From positions 1,426,001 through 1,490,000 of the forward strand of contig OY723251.1 of assembly GCA_963210315.1 (NCBI GenBank): 64,000 nt of DNA, given 5' to 3'. Below, in pieces: positions 22,601-33,400 of the stretch. Every line of letters begins with the position of its first letter. Within the stretch, counting starts at the first letter, position 1. The DNA comes from Rhynchopus euleeides. Its lineage: Eukaryota; Euglenozoa; Diplonemea; Diplonemida; Diplonemidae. Made by a program: the position numbers and the translations under genes. A model generated the notes under the pieces. The model was given only the letters and a program-made list of their open reading frames with translations. It had not been told where the DNA came from and did not search any database.

Positions 22601-22932
22601 TGCCCGAATACAGCGCGCACCTGGGGCAAGTTGCCCCATGTCAGCGCGCACATGGGGCAAGTTGCCCCATGCCAGCGCGCACATGGGGCAAGTTGCCCCA
22701 GGTCGGCGCGCACATGGGGCAAGTTGCCCCGTGCCAGCGCGCACATGGGGCAAGTTGCCCCATGCCAGCGCGCACATGGGGCAAGTTGCCCCAGGTCGGC
22801 GCGCACATGGGGCAAGTTGCCCCATGCCAGCGCGCACATGGGGCAAGTTGCCCCAGGTCGGCGCGCACATGGGGCAAGTTGCCCCATGCCAGCGCGGACA
22901 CGGGGCAAGTTGCCCCGTGTCAGCGCGCCCGG
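19675..22932. repeat. 31-bp satellite array with central orientation switch, about 105 units
   Basis: The unit is CATGGGGCAACTTGCCCCATG followed by about 10 bp of GTGCGCGCTGG/GTGCGCCCTGG/GTGCGCGCCGA. CATGGGGCAA and TTGCCCCATG are perfect inverted arms around one base. From 19675 to about 21548 the central base is C (about 60 units). From about 21552 to 22932 the units are reverse-complemented, with G in the centre (about 45 units). With a period of 31 and no stop in any frame, all six frames stay open for hundreds of codons. The 343-820 residue ORFs here are a by-product of the repeat. Confidence 0.95.
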
Positions 22933-22934
22933 GG

Positions 22935-24152
22935 AAGCAGGGTGATGTTGGTGACATTCCATGAACTCTTGCATTTGAAGCAGGCCATGTTTGTGTTTCA
23001 CATGATTCAGATGAGTTTTCCTGTGCATGGAAGGTGGTGGAGTCGCAGGCAATAAGAAGCAAAAAAAGCACTGTACAAAAGCCTACCAAGGGGGGTGAGA
23101 ACTGCATCTGGGAGTAAATTGTCTTCCACTACACCTTTTTCCCCGATTCTGGCCGCATTTGATTCCGTTGCTACCATAGCTTTCCGAGATTTTTTGAAAA
23201 AAAAAATTCCCCGGCCAACCTCACCAGTCAAATTGGGATGCGCATCCGCATCCCAATTTGAACCCAACAGACTGCATTTCCGGAACTCGAAACAGGGCGG
23301 AATTGACTGCTAGGTATACCGCGGAATTCACGGTGGGGTCACAACTCAAAATTGTCAAAAAAATGTACAAATCGCTGCTGCCCAAGTAAACGACTAAAGT
23401 ATACGGTTTTTCAGATTTTGGTTGATATGTTCATTTACGGTATGTGACTCGCAGAGCCTGTATTTTTCACCGCAGTGTGTGCGCACGATGCGGAAAATGT
23501 ATTGCGCCAACCAAACAAACCAGCGGCAGCCTCGGAAATGAGCGAGCTGCGGCAGGCTTCAGGCAGCTCGTGCTGTTCTCCGTGTTGTAGCCAGCATGTG
23601 CGCCGGTCTCACATCTCTACACCTGCAGGGAGACAGCGTTGCACTGCCGAAAGGCTTGCCAAACCAGCTAGCTTCCTGTGTCGTAAAGAAGGTGGGTTGG
23701 CGAGCACTGCGCATTATCTTGCTTGCAGGGTATTGGATGTCAACGTGGCAGATGGAGCCGAGCTGCTCGCGATTGTCGCCACGAATAATTGTCCGAAAAC
23801 AATGCGGGTTGAAGGTCTGTGTTGAGGGGGGTGACGACTTTTCCGGCATTTTTCGGCTTTTTTCGGGTTTTTTCGGGTCCCGTGCGTTTTTTTCCCTTTG
23901 CCAAAATGCGTGAAAAATTCACTAAACACGGAGTGTTTAAGTGTTTTTTAAAGGACCTCCCCTCCCCCCCCCCTCCCCCTCCCTCTCCCCCTCCCTCCCC
24001 CCCCCCCCCCAGGGGGGGTTTTGCCCGAAAATTTGTGAGGACGCACGAACCGATGGATTCGATATCTGTGCCGAAAAAATGGTCACCGTGAATTTTTTGG
24101 GGGGTGTACGTATTCACAGTGATATGGGGCGTAGCTTGCAAAAAGAGGATTA
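22935..24152. other. Spacer; no confident gene
   Basis: Contains a perfect hairpin at 23228-23261, an open stretch around 23475-23825 whose alternative frame has one leucine-rich-repeat-like phrase (LTSLHLQG), and a CCGG/TTTTCGG fold-back at 23826-23930. The leucine-rich phrase is single, has no ATG context and spans two competing frames, so no gene is called. Confidence 0.4.
23228..23261. other. Perfect 15-bp-stem hairpin
   Basis: TCAAATTGGGATGCG, loop CATC, CGCATCCCAATTTGA. No T-run or gene end is next to it that would make it a terminator. Confidence 0.85.
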
Positions 24153-27100
24153 CCGTAAACGGAAATATTGTGGACCGTAATAAAGGTGAACCGTACTATA
24201 GTTGGAACGTAAAAAAGATGGAACAAATGGGATTTTTCCGGAACTTGGAACATTTTTACGGTCCACCTATTTTACGGTTGGGATAGTGGACTTGGCGTTT
24301 TTTTTTTTTTACGAGTTCCTTCGCGACGAAGTCGCGAAGGAACCAAGGAAATCGTACGACTGAAGCTTCAGGATTAACACCACAGGGCCTCAACAGTCCG
24401 GAACTGTTCTCCCACAGTTTCTGCAGGGTGTACTACACTAAAGCGAAAGGAGTACGATTTCCCTGAATTTTCCGGGCACTGATTCACGAATTTACATCTG
24501 GAGGGAGCCCGGTGGTCTCAGCTTCTGTCTGCGCGCCTTGCCGTACTGAGGCTGCTTATGTGGGCTAGCGCAGCAGGTTCTACCTTTACTTCTACCGGAA
24601 CGCTCCTTGCATGGTACTACACGGAACAATGTTCGGGGCCCGTGAATTCCAAATCTCCGTTGGAATTCGTAAGTGAGGGGGTTGGGGCGGACTTACAGAC
24701 GACAACGTCGTCAGTCTCCCGACAACCGTGGCGTGTGAGTTTGGGGTGGTATCTCGAAATATGTCTCGTTCGGCCTTGAGAGACTCCAGATGCTAGTCAC
24801 GCGCTCGCCCCCGCCCCCCCCCCCCTCTCCATGTCCCTCTCCGTTGCCGCCTCGCCTTGTTGTTTTCGTTGATCTTCCCGCTGTCCTCACGCACTTTCCC
24901 CCAGTTTGCAGGGACACGCACACACATGCCTCCAAAGCGTGAACCGAAGCAGAAGAGCATGTTGCTCTTCACGGTGCCCCGTGCAGCGTACACCCCCGGC
25001 AGCAACGGCGCTTGTCCGATTTCGCGGGCTGAGGCTGAAAGTGTGACGCGTGCAGTGCGCGACCAGCAGGCATCCTCACAGGGGCCTACCGGCGGTGGTG
25101 ACTGGAGCCCGGCCGAAAAGCTGGAGATCGGCCGGAAGGTGGTGGAGGGGAAGCTCTCGGCAGTCGTTGCCGATTGGAACGCCCCTCTCGCAGGACGGAG
25201 GAAGCTCTCGAAGAGCTCCGCCTCCCGTTTTGCGACCCTCTACCGGGAAGAGCTGGGCAAGCGGAAGCGTGCCGCAGCTCTTCTCGGTGAGGTGACAGAG
25301 GAGGTGGTGCTTCCCCCCCCGCAGAAGCGCGGCCGGCCCGCAATCCTCACCGACAGCGAGGAGACCAGGCTGATGCAGTTGTTGCGCGCCCTGAGGCGGT
25401 GCGGGACGCAGGTTTCAGCTGAGACTGTGTCCGCCTCCGCGCGAGGCCTGGTGAGTGCCAGCAGTGATCCAAGCAGGATTGATTCTGAGACAGCTCTCGG
25501 CACGGAATGGGCTCGGAAGTACCTCGCTGCGCAGGGATGGACCTTGCGAATGCGGACAACGGCGGTGTGCCACAGTCCGGGTTTGCTGGAACGGGCCAAG
25601 GCTGAGTTCGAGGGGGAGGTGCAACGTCTGAGGGCACAGCACAACATCCCAGATGATTTGGTGGTGAATGTCGACCACACTGCCCTTCCCCTCCTGCCAG
25701 GTACCACAAAGACCTTCGACAAGAAGGGCGCGTCATACGTGCCGCTCTCGAAGTCCGACGAAAAGAAGGCGATTACGGGTGTATTCGGCGCCAGTGCGAC
25801 CGGCGATCTCCTCCCTGTCCAGCTGATATACGGTGGCCTAACTTCCCGCTCACACGGATGCTTCGAGGAGGAGTACCTGGAGACGTACGGGGAAACCTGG
25901 CACTTGACTGCCAATCCGAAACACTGGGCGTCCGAAGCAACCACCCTCGAATACATCGAGAAGGTGTTGGTGCCATACCTCACGGGTGTCAAAGAGACCA
26001 AGGGGCTCGGGGAGGAGCAGAAATCCTTGTTGATCATCGACAAGTTCACGGGCCAACAGACCGAGAAGGTTGCTGCAGCACTCGCAGAGAGCGGCATCGT
26101 GACTGTCGATATTCCTCCGGGGTTTACTGCTTTCTTGCAGCCGCTGGACCTGGGCTTCAATGCCTACATCAAGAAATACCTCCGCGAAAAGTTCTCGAAG
26201 TGGTACACCGGTGTCTGCACCAAGCTGTTCCGGCGTGACGAGAAGAGGAAAACCCGTGCCCTTGCGAAAACTGGCACCCCTTTCCTCTTCGCAGGGATGG
26301 GGTCGCATGAAGTGATGGTGTACGATTCGTCCGTGAAGACAGCCGCCTTCCGCAACGCAGTCCTTGCCGGCACAAGGGCAAGCATCGTGGTGTCTCCGGG
26401 TTGTGCGGACTGGGTTCACCCTGGGGACAACGCGAGTGGGTGGTGCGCCCTGCGTGCTGTGGAGCTGTGTCTCAACAGCTACGGCGTGCGGAAGGCCTAC
26501 CTCCCGAAGGTCAAGGATGCTCTCAACCTGCTCGAGAAGGTGATCCCCACTGACACGGAAGGCATTCCCGGCGCACAGGATGCTGTTCAGCAGGTGCTGG
26601 AGGAACTGCGTTCTGCGAATGGTGACGCTGCGCAGTTCACCGAGGCACAGCGCCTCCCATACCCCGCCGCCCAGGCTGCTGTGGGCGCACTCAACCGGGA
26701 GTACTACACCAGTGTGAGGCTGATCACCCTGTCCGAGGTGCAGTGGGCCGCGACCCTCACGGAGATCCGTTCCGGGCCGCTGATCGTGTTCGACGCGGAG
26801 AACCTGCATTTCGTGTCGTTCGTCGCCCAGAACCCTGAGCTCGACGACCAGGAGTTGATGGCTGACCTGGCCAGGACGACGAAGGTGACCGCCGCGGACA
26901 TGCGCGACCGCCATCTCGCCTGGCTGTGCCGTGGGTTCAGCAAGGTGAAGCCGAGCTCCGTCGTGAAAACGTTCGTCCGCGCTGGCATCATCGCCGACCC
27001 CGGAACGCTCGCAGCAAGTACCGATGATGCTGTTGCTGACTACGACCCTCCAACCGAGGTGCACCCGGACGCAGCGCTGACGACCCCCGCAGAATTGGCA

Positions 27101-27594
27101 GAGATGGAGAGGATCCTGTCGTCACTCGACTTCAGTGCTGAGTGCTGAGCACTGTGCCACATCCCCTCTCTCTGTTTATGCCCCTGTAAATGTCCCGCAA
27201 ACCCGTCACCCTCCCTCTCTTGATGTCCCTTTAGATACTCTGTCTGTATAACTTGTATGTAATGTCTTCTCGAGGTGTGGTGGTGGGTGAGTCTCGAGGT
27301 GAGTGGTGGTGATCGTGCCCTTTCCACATGCAGGGATGCCTTGCTTCTCTTGCTGGCGTTGGTTGCGGTGGTGGAGGGAGGGTCCAAAGCTGGGAGGTCG
27401 GGAGGCCTACGTGTGGGAGTCTACGGCGTGGCCGCAGTCCGCGCCCCGCAACCCACCAGCCCGCGGGCGAAAATCGCATTGTCTTTTCCATATTCAGTCC
27501 CAATAAATAGTGGACCGTAAAAAAGATGGAACGTTTGGCCTTTTTTTGGGAACTTGGAACATTTTTACGTTCCACCCTTTTTCCGTTTACGGTA
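24153..27594 (+). mobile_element. Family C autonomous pogo/CENP-B-like DNA transposon
   Basis: Inverted ends TACCGTAAACGG at 24153 and CCGTTTACGGTA ending at 27594. The outermost TA is the probable target duplication. Subterminal GGACCGTAA and TGGAACGTAAAAA motifs are repeated near both ends, as expected for transposase binding sites. A perfect GAA-triloop hairpin sits at 24315-24343. The element contains one intact transposase ORF and no other gene. Its two ends reappear, fused, in the deleted copies at 28606-29418 and 29549-30354. Confidence 0.85.
24926..27148 (+). CDS. pogo/CENP-B-like DDE transposase, intact, with Cys/His-containing insert
   Basis: A 740-residue protein starting at ATG 24926 (MPPKREPKQK). 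The frame is open 69 nt further upstream but without an ATG. Order of parts: a Psq-type helix-turn-helix region (about 58-110); a CENP-B-type DNA-binding region from GRPAILTDSEE (137) to WARKYLAAQGW (195-205); and a DDE_1 catalytic core with D250 in VNVDHTA, D372 in LLIIDKFTGQ and D408 in LQPLDLGFN, a DD36D spacing. Between the core and the last helical segment (FSKVKPSSVVKTFVRAGI, typical of this family's end) lies a stretch of about 150 residues. It includes GWCALRAVELCLNSYG (C507) and LHFVSFVAQN (H628), which resembles the active-site pairs of papain-fold enzymes. It would cut and paste element C and probably its deleted relatives. All catalytic residues are present and no stop interrupts it. 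Confidence 0.85.
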   Translation: MPPKREPKQKSMLLFTVPRAAYTPGSNGACPISRAEAESVTRAVRDQQASSQGPTGGGDWSPAEKLEIGRKVVEGKLSAVVADWNAPLAGRRKLSKSSASRFATLYREELGKRKRAAALLGEVTEEVVLPPPQKRGRPAILTDSEETRLMQLLRALRRCGTQVSAETVSASARGLVSASSDPSRIDSETALGTEWARKYLAAQGWTLRMRTTAVCHSPGLLERAKAEFEGEVQRLRAQHNIPDDLVVNVDHTALPLLPGTTKTFDKKGASYVPLSKSDEKKAITGVFGASATGDLLPVQLIYGGLTSRSHGCFEEEYLETYGETWHLTANPKHWASEATTLEYIEKVLVPYLTGVKETKGLGEEQKSLLIIDKFTGQQTEKVAAALAESGIVTVDIPPGFTAFLQPLDLGFNAYIKKYLREKFSKWYTGVCTKLFRRDEKRKTRALAKTGTPFLFAGMGSHEVMVYDSSVKTAAFRNAVLAGTRASIVVSPGCADWVHPGDNASGWCALRAVELCLNSYGVRKAYLPKVKDALNLLEKVIPTDTEGIPGAQDAVQQVLEELRSANGDAAQFTEAQRLPYPAAQAAVGALNREYYTSVRLITLSEVQWAATLTEIRSGPLIVFDAENLHFVSFVAQNPELDDQELMADLARTTKVTAADMRDRHLAWLCRGFSKVKPSSVVKTFVRAGIIADPGTLAASTDDAVADYDPPTEVHPDAALTTPAELAEMERILSSLDFSAEC

Positions 27595-27595
27595 A

Positions 27596-27860
27596 TTATT
27601 TCCCGGCCGAACCCAATTTCGATTTTTTTTGTTGAAAAATGGGTGAATGCGGGCTGGAGCCGCCCGGCCGGCCGGACCGGAAACCCGGAAATTCCCCCAT
27701 TTTCCCCCTTTTTTCACACCAATAATCCGGCTTCTGCTAAGGGGACCTTTTCGATTTTTTTCCCGGAAAACCCGTCACTCAGGTTTTTCCCCCGGACCCC
27801 TCTGTGACTCCTCCAGACTTGGTCGGGTTGGTTTTTCAGTTCCAATAATCCGGCTGCTGC
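27596..27860. repeat. Family N motif and a repeat shared with 34709-34765
   Basis: GGGGACCTTTTCGATTTTTT at about 27740, then GTCACTCAGGTTTTTCCCCC and CTCCTCCAGACTTGGTCGGG at 27774-27830, which recur word for word at about 34710-34765. This is a dispersed repeat junction with no gene. Confidence 0.6.
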
Positions 27861-27970
27861 GTAAATATTATGGAACGGACCGGCCAAAAATGGGCCCGTT
27901 CCATAATATTTACGTTCCATAATATTTACGTTCCAAAATATTTACGTATACGGTATTTACGTATACGGTA
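27861..27970 (-). mobile_element. Family A MITE fragment
   Basis: Only one arm is present: GTAAATATTATGGAACGGACC through to TTTACGTATACGGTA, followed by a second CGTATACGGTA. The core is missing. Confidence 0.7.
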
Positions 27971-27979
27971 CATGTATTA

Positions 27980-28296
27980 TACCGTATACGTAAATATTAT
28001 GGAACGTAAATATTATGGAACGGGCCCATTTTTGGCCGGTCCGTTCCATAATATTTACGTTCCATAATATTTACAGGGCCAGTTGGGGACTCGGTGGTGA
28101 GGACGGCTTGCGTCAGGAATCGCGCGAAAAGTGCACGAGTAGGTCCCGTCAGGGACTCTGTATGCCGTCCGATCACCTGGTCCAAGTCCCCGAGTCGCAG
28201 AAAGCCCTGTAAATATTATGGAACGAAAAAAATCTGGAACGCCAACCCACCAGCGTTCCAAAATATTTACGTTCCAAAATATTTACGTATACGGTA
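27980..28296 (+). mobile_element. Family A MITE, copy 6
   Basis: A complete element, nearly identical in the core to copies 7 and 8 (CTGTATGCCGTCCG). It is inserted in ACATGTA-rich D-type sequence with TA flanks. Confidence 0.8.
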
Positions 28297-28605
28297 CATG
28301 TATTTTACATGTATATTTCAGGCATTTACATGTATTTTACATGTATAATACTTGTCATGCAAGTATTATACATGTATAATACTTGCATGACAAGTAAAAT
28401 ACTTGCATGCAAGTAAAATACATGTATTTTACTTGCATGCAAGTATTTTACTTGTCATGCAAGTATTATACATGTATTTTACTTGTCATGCAAGTATTTT
28501 ACATGTATAATACTTGCATGACAAGTATTATACATGTAAAATACATGTAAATGCCTGAAATATACATGTAAAATACATGTATATCAAGTAAAAATACATG
28601 TATAA
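28297..28605. repeat. ACATGTA / CATGCAAG palindrome lattice (element D body)
   Basis: Alternating ACATGTATTTTACATGTA, CTTGCATGACAAG and ACATGTAAATGCCTGAAATA words on both strands. The same words fill 700-925, 1240-1355, 2036-2092, 29418-29548 and 57540-57940. It is the body of the D element whose right end is at 30398. Confidence 0.75.
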
Positions 28606-29418
28606 TACCGTAAACGGAAAAAGGGTGGACCGTAAAAATGTTCCAAGTTCCCAAAAAAAGGCCAAACGTCCCATCTTTTTTACGGTCCACCATTTATTGG
28701 GACTGAATATGGAAAAGACAATGCGATTTTCGCCCGCGGGCTGGTGGGTTGCGGGGCGCGGACTGCGGCCTCCACGCCGCAGACTCCCGCACGTAGGCCT
28801 CCCGACCTCCCAGCTTTGGACCCTCCCTCCACCACCGCAACCAACACCAGCAAGAGAAGCAAGTCCTCCCTGCGTGTGGAAAGGGCACGATCACCACCAC
28901 TCACCTCGAGACTCACCCACCACCACACCTCGAGAAGTGTAGTACCATGCAAGGAGCGTTCCGGTAGAAGTAAAAGTAGAACCTGCTGCACGAGCCCACA
29001 AAAGCAGCCACAGTACGGCAGGGCGCGCAGACAGAAGCTGAGACCACCGGGCTCCCTCCAGATGTAAATTCGTGAATCAGTGCCCGGAAAATTCAGGGAA
29101 ATCGTACTCCTTTAGTGTAGTACACCCTGCAGTAACTGTGGGAGAACAGTTCCCGGACGATGGTGAGCGCACACTCTGTGTTGAGGCCCTGCGGTGTTAA
29201 TCCTGCAGCTTCAGTCGTGCGATTTCCTTGGTTCCTTCGCGACTTCGTCGAAGGAATTCGTAAAAAAAAACCGCCAAGTCCACTATCCCAACCGTAAAAT
29301 AGGTGGACCGTAAAAATGTTCCAAGTTCCGGAAAAATCCCATTTGTTCCATCTTTTTTACGGTCCACCTATAGTACGGTTCACCTTTATTACGGTCCACA
29401 ATATTTCCGTTTACGGTA
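28606..29418 (-). mobile_element. Deleted derivative of transposon C, copy 1
   Basis: About 813 bp. Its first half is the reverse complement of the right end of transposon C (about 27270-27594). Its second half is the reverse complement of the left end (24153 to about 24620), joined near GAAGTGTAGTACCATGCAAG. The whole transposase is missing. The junction lies where CTTCTCGAGG and TAGTACCATG meet. Confidence 0.85.
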
Positions 29419-29548
29419 GTTGACATGCAAGTATTATACTTGTATTTTTACTTGATATACATGTATTTTACATGTATATTTCAGGCATATACATGTATTA
29501 TACATGTATAATAGTTGACATGCAAGTATTATACATGTATAATACATG

Positions 29549-30354
29549 TACCGTAAACGGAAAAAGGGTGGACCGTAAAAATGTTCCAAGTTCCCAAAAA
29601 AAGGCCAAACGTTCCATCTTTTTTACGGTCCACCATTTATTGGGACTGAATATGGAAAAGACAATGCGTTTTTCGCCCGCGGGCTGGTGGGTTGCGGGGC
29701 GCGGACTGCGGCCTCCACGCCGCAGACACCCACACGTAGGCCTCCCGACCTCCCAGCTTTGGACCCTCCCTCCACCACCGCAACCAACACCAGCAAGAGA
29801 AGCAAGTCCTCCCTGCGTGTGGAAAAGGCACGATCTCACCTCGAGACTCACCCACCACCACACCTCGAGAAGTGTAGTACCATGCAAGGAGCATTCCGGT
29901 AGAAGTAAAAGTAGAACCTGCTGCACGAGCCCACAAAAGCAGCCACAGTACGGCAGGGCGCGCAGACAGAAGCTGAGACCACCGGGCTCCCTCCAGATGT
30001 AAATTCGTGAATCAGTGCCCGAAAAATTCAGGGAAATCGTACTCCTTTAGTGTAGTACACCCTGCAGTAACTGTGGGAGAACAGTTCCCGGACGATGGTG
30101 AGTGCACACTCTGTGCTGAGGCCCTGTGGTGTTAATCCTGCAGCTTCAGCCGTACGATTTCCTTGGTTCCTTCGCGACTTCGTCGCGAAGGAACTCGTAA
30201 AAAAAACCGCCAAGTCCACGATCCCAACCGTAAAATAGGTGGACCGTAAAAATGTTCCAAGTTCCGGAAAAATCCCATTTGTTCCATCTTTTTTACGGTC
30301 CACCTATAGTACGGTTCACCTTTATTACGGTCCACAATATTTCCGTTTACGGTA
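29549..30354 (-). mobile_element. Deleted derivative of transposon C, copy 2
   Basis: Same structure and same internal junction as copy 1, so both descend from one deletion event and then spread. It carries a short deletion at CACGATCTCACC. A perfect TTC/GAA-loop hairpin is kept at 30166-30194, whereas copy 1 has lost part of it. Confidence 0.85.
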
Positions 30355-30398
30355 TATACTTGTAGTTATACATGTAAAATTTACAAGATCCCACCGTG
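30355..30398 (-). mobile_element. Right terminal repeat of a D element
   Basis: Begins TATACTTGTAGTTATACATG and ends CCCACCGTG followed by TA. It is identical to the right end of the element at 59-2454. The matching left end is not present nearby, so this D copy is truncated or rearranged around 27850. Confidence 0.7.
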
Positions 30399-30400
30399 TA

Positions 30401-33400
30401 CCCTAGGGTTGGGGCCGCCGGGGTCCCAGATTTTTTGGTAATTTCCAGGTGTGGGTAGGGGGACCTTTTCGAATTTTTTTTTTCGAGGGGTGCCCATTTT
30501 GGCGATTTGGGCCCGATTTCGAGGGTTACGGGTGACCCTAGACCCTACCCAACCCTAGGGTTGGGGTTGGGGTTAACTCCAGACCCTACCCTCACCCTAG
30601 GGTTAGGGTTAACCCTATACCCTACCCAACCCTAGGGTTAGGGTGAGGGTTAACCCTACACCCTACCCAACCCTAGGGTTGGGGTTGGGGTTAACCCTAG
30701 ACCCTACCCTAGGGTTAGGGTCAGGGTTAACCCTATACCCTACCCAACCCTAGGGTTAGGGTGAGGGTTAACCCTACACCCTACCCAACCCTAGGGTTAG
30801 GGTTGGGGTTAACCCTAGACCCTACCCTAGGGTTAGGGTCAGGGTTAACCCTACACCCTACCCAACCCTAGGGTTAGGGTTAGGGTTAACCCTAGACCCT
30901 ACCCTAGGGTTAGGGTCAGGGTTAACCCTATACCCAACCCAACCCTACACCCAACCCTACCCTAGGGTTAGGGTCAGGGTTAACCCTAGACCCAACCCTA
31001 CCCTAGGGTTAGGGTTAACCCTACACCCTACCCAACCCTAGGGTTAGGGTTAGGGTTAACCCTAGACCCTACCCTAGGGTTAGGGCCAGGGTTAACCCTA
31101 TACCCAACCCAACCCTACACCCAACCCTACCCTAGGGTTAGGGTTAGGGTTAACCCTAGACCCAACCCAACCCTAGGGTTCGGGTTCGGGTTAACCCTAG
31201 ACCCAACCCAACCCTAGGGTTAGGGTTGGGGTTAACCCTATACCCTACCCAACCCTAGGGTTAGGGTCAGGGTTAACCCTAGACCCAACCCAACCCTAGG
31301 GTTAGGGTTAGGGTTAACCCTATACCCAACCCAACCCTAGGGTTAGGGTTAACCCAACCCAACCCTAGGGTTAGGGTTAACCCAACCCGACCCTAGGGTT
31401 AGGGTTAACCCTACACCCTACCCAACCCTAGGGTTAGGGTCAGGGTTAACCCTAGACCCAACCCAACCCTAGGGTTAGGGTCAGGGTTAACCCTAGACCC
31501 AACCCAACCCTAGGGTTAGGGTTGGGGTTAACCCTATACCCTACCCAACCCTAGGGTTAGGGTCAGGGTTAACCCTAGACCCAACCCAACCCTAGGGTTA
31601 GGGTTAACCCTATACCCCACCCAACCCTAGGGTTAGGGTTAGGGTTAACCTTAGGGACCTTAGGGACCCTATACCCAACCCTACCCTAGGGTTAGGGTTA
31701 GGGTTAACCCAAGACCCAACCCTACCCTAGGGTTAGGGTTAACCCTATACCCTACCCAACCCTAGGGTTAGGGTTGGGGTTAACCCTATACCCTACCCTC
31801 ACCCTAGGGTTAGGGTTAACCCTATACCCAACCCAACCCTAGGGTTAGGGTTAACCCAAGACCCAACCCTACCCTAGGATTCGGGTTTGGGTCAGGGTGA
31901 ACCCTAGACCCGACCCAACCCTCGGATCAGGGTTGGGGTTAACCCTATACCCAACCCAACCCTACACCCAACCCTACCCTAGGGTTAGGGTTAGGGTTAA
32001 CCCTAGACCCAACCCAACCCTAGGGTTAGGGTTCGGGTTAACCCTAGACCCAACCCAACCCTAGGGTTAGGGTTGGGGTTAACCCTATACCCTACCCAAC
32101 CCTAGGGTTAGGGTCAGGGTTAACCCTAGACCCAACCCAACCCTAGGGTTAGGGTCAGGGTTAACCCTAGACCCAACCCAACCCTAGGGTTAGGGTTGGG
32201 GTTAACCCTATACCCTACCCAACCCTAGGGTTAGGGTCAGGGTTAACCCTAGACCCAACCCAACCCTAGGGTTAGGGTTAGGGTTAACCCTATACCCCAC
32301 CCAACCCTAGGGTTAGGGTTAGGGTTAACCCTATACCCAACCCTACCCTAGGGTTAGGGTTAGGGTTAACCCAAGACCCAACCCTACCCTAGGGTTAGGG
32401 TTAACCCTATACCCTACCCAACCCTAGGGTTAGGGTTGGGGTTAACCCTATACCCTACCCTCACCCTAGGGTTAGGGTTAACCCTATACCCAACCCAACC
32501 CTAGGGTTAGGGTTAACCCAAGACCCAACCCTACCCTAGGGTTAGGGTTAGGGTTAACCCTATACACAACCCAACCCTAGGGTTAGGGTTAACCCTATAC
32601 CCTACCCAACCCGAGGGTTAGGGTTGGGGGTTAACCCAAGACCCTGCCCGACCCTAGCGACCCTAGGGGGTTAACCCTATACCCTACCCAACCCGAGGGT
32701 TAGGGTCTAGGGTTAACCCTGACCCTAACCCTAGGGTTGGGTAGGGTCTAGGGTCAACCCTGACCCTAACCCGAGGGTTCGGTAGGGTCTAGGGTTAACC
32801 CTGACCCTAACCCTAGGGTTGGGTAGGGTCTAGGGTCAACCCTGACCCTAACCCGAGGGTTCGGTAGGGTCTAGGGTCAACCCTAACCCTAACCCTAGGG
32901 TTGGGTCAAGGGTTAACCCTAACCCTAACCCTAGGGTTAGGGTAGGGTCTAGGGTTAACCCTAACCCTAACCCTAGGGTTGGGTCAAGGGTTAACCCTAA
33001 CCCTAACCCTAGGGTTGGGTAGGGTCTGGGGTCAACCCTGACCCTAACCCTAGGGTTGGGTCAAGGGTTTACCCTAACCCTAACCCTAGGGTTGGGTAGG
33101 GTCTGGGGTCAACCCTGACCCTAACCCTAGGGTTGGGTCAAGGGTTTACCCTAACCCTAACCCTAGGGTTGGGTCAAGGGTTAACCCTAACCCTAACCCT
33201 AGGGTTAGGGTAGGGTCTAGGGTTAACCCTGACCCTAACCCTAGGGTTGGGTAGGGTCTAGGGTCAACCCTGACCCTAACCCGAGGGTTGGGTAGGGTCT
33301 AGGGTTAACCCTAACCCTAACCCTAGGGTTGGGTCAAGGGTTAACCCTAACCCTAACCCTAGGGTTAGGGTAGGGTCTAGGGTTAACCCTAACCCTAACC

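Noticed and set aside
23475..23913. Leucine-rich-repeat-like exon
   Set aside because: Only one LxxLxL phrase, two competing frames and no ATG or second repeat.
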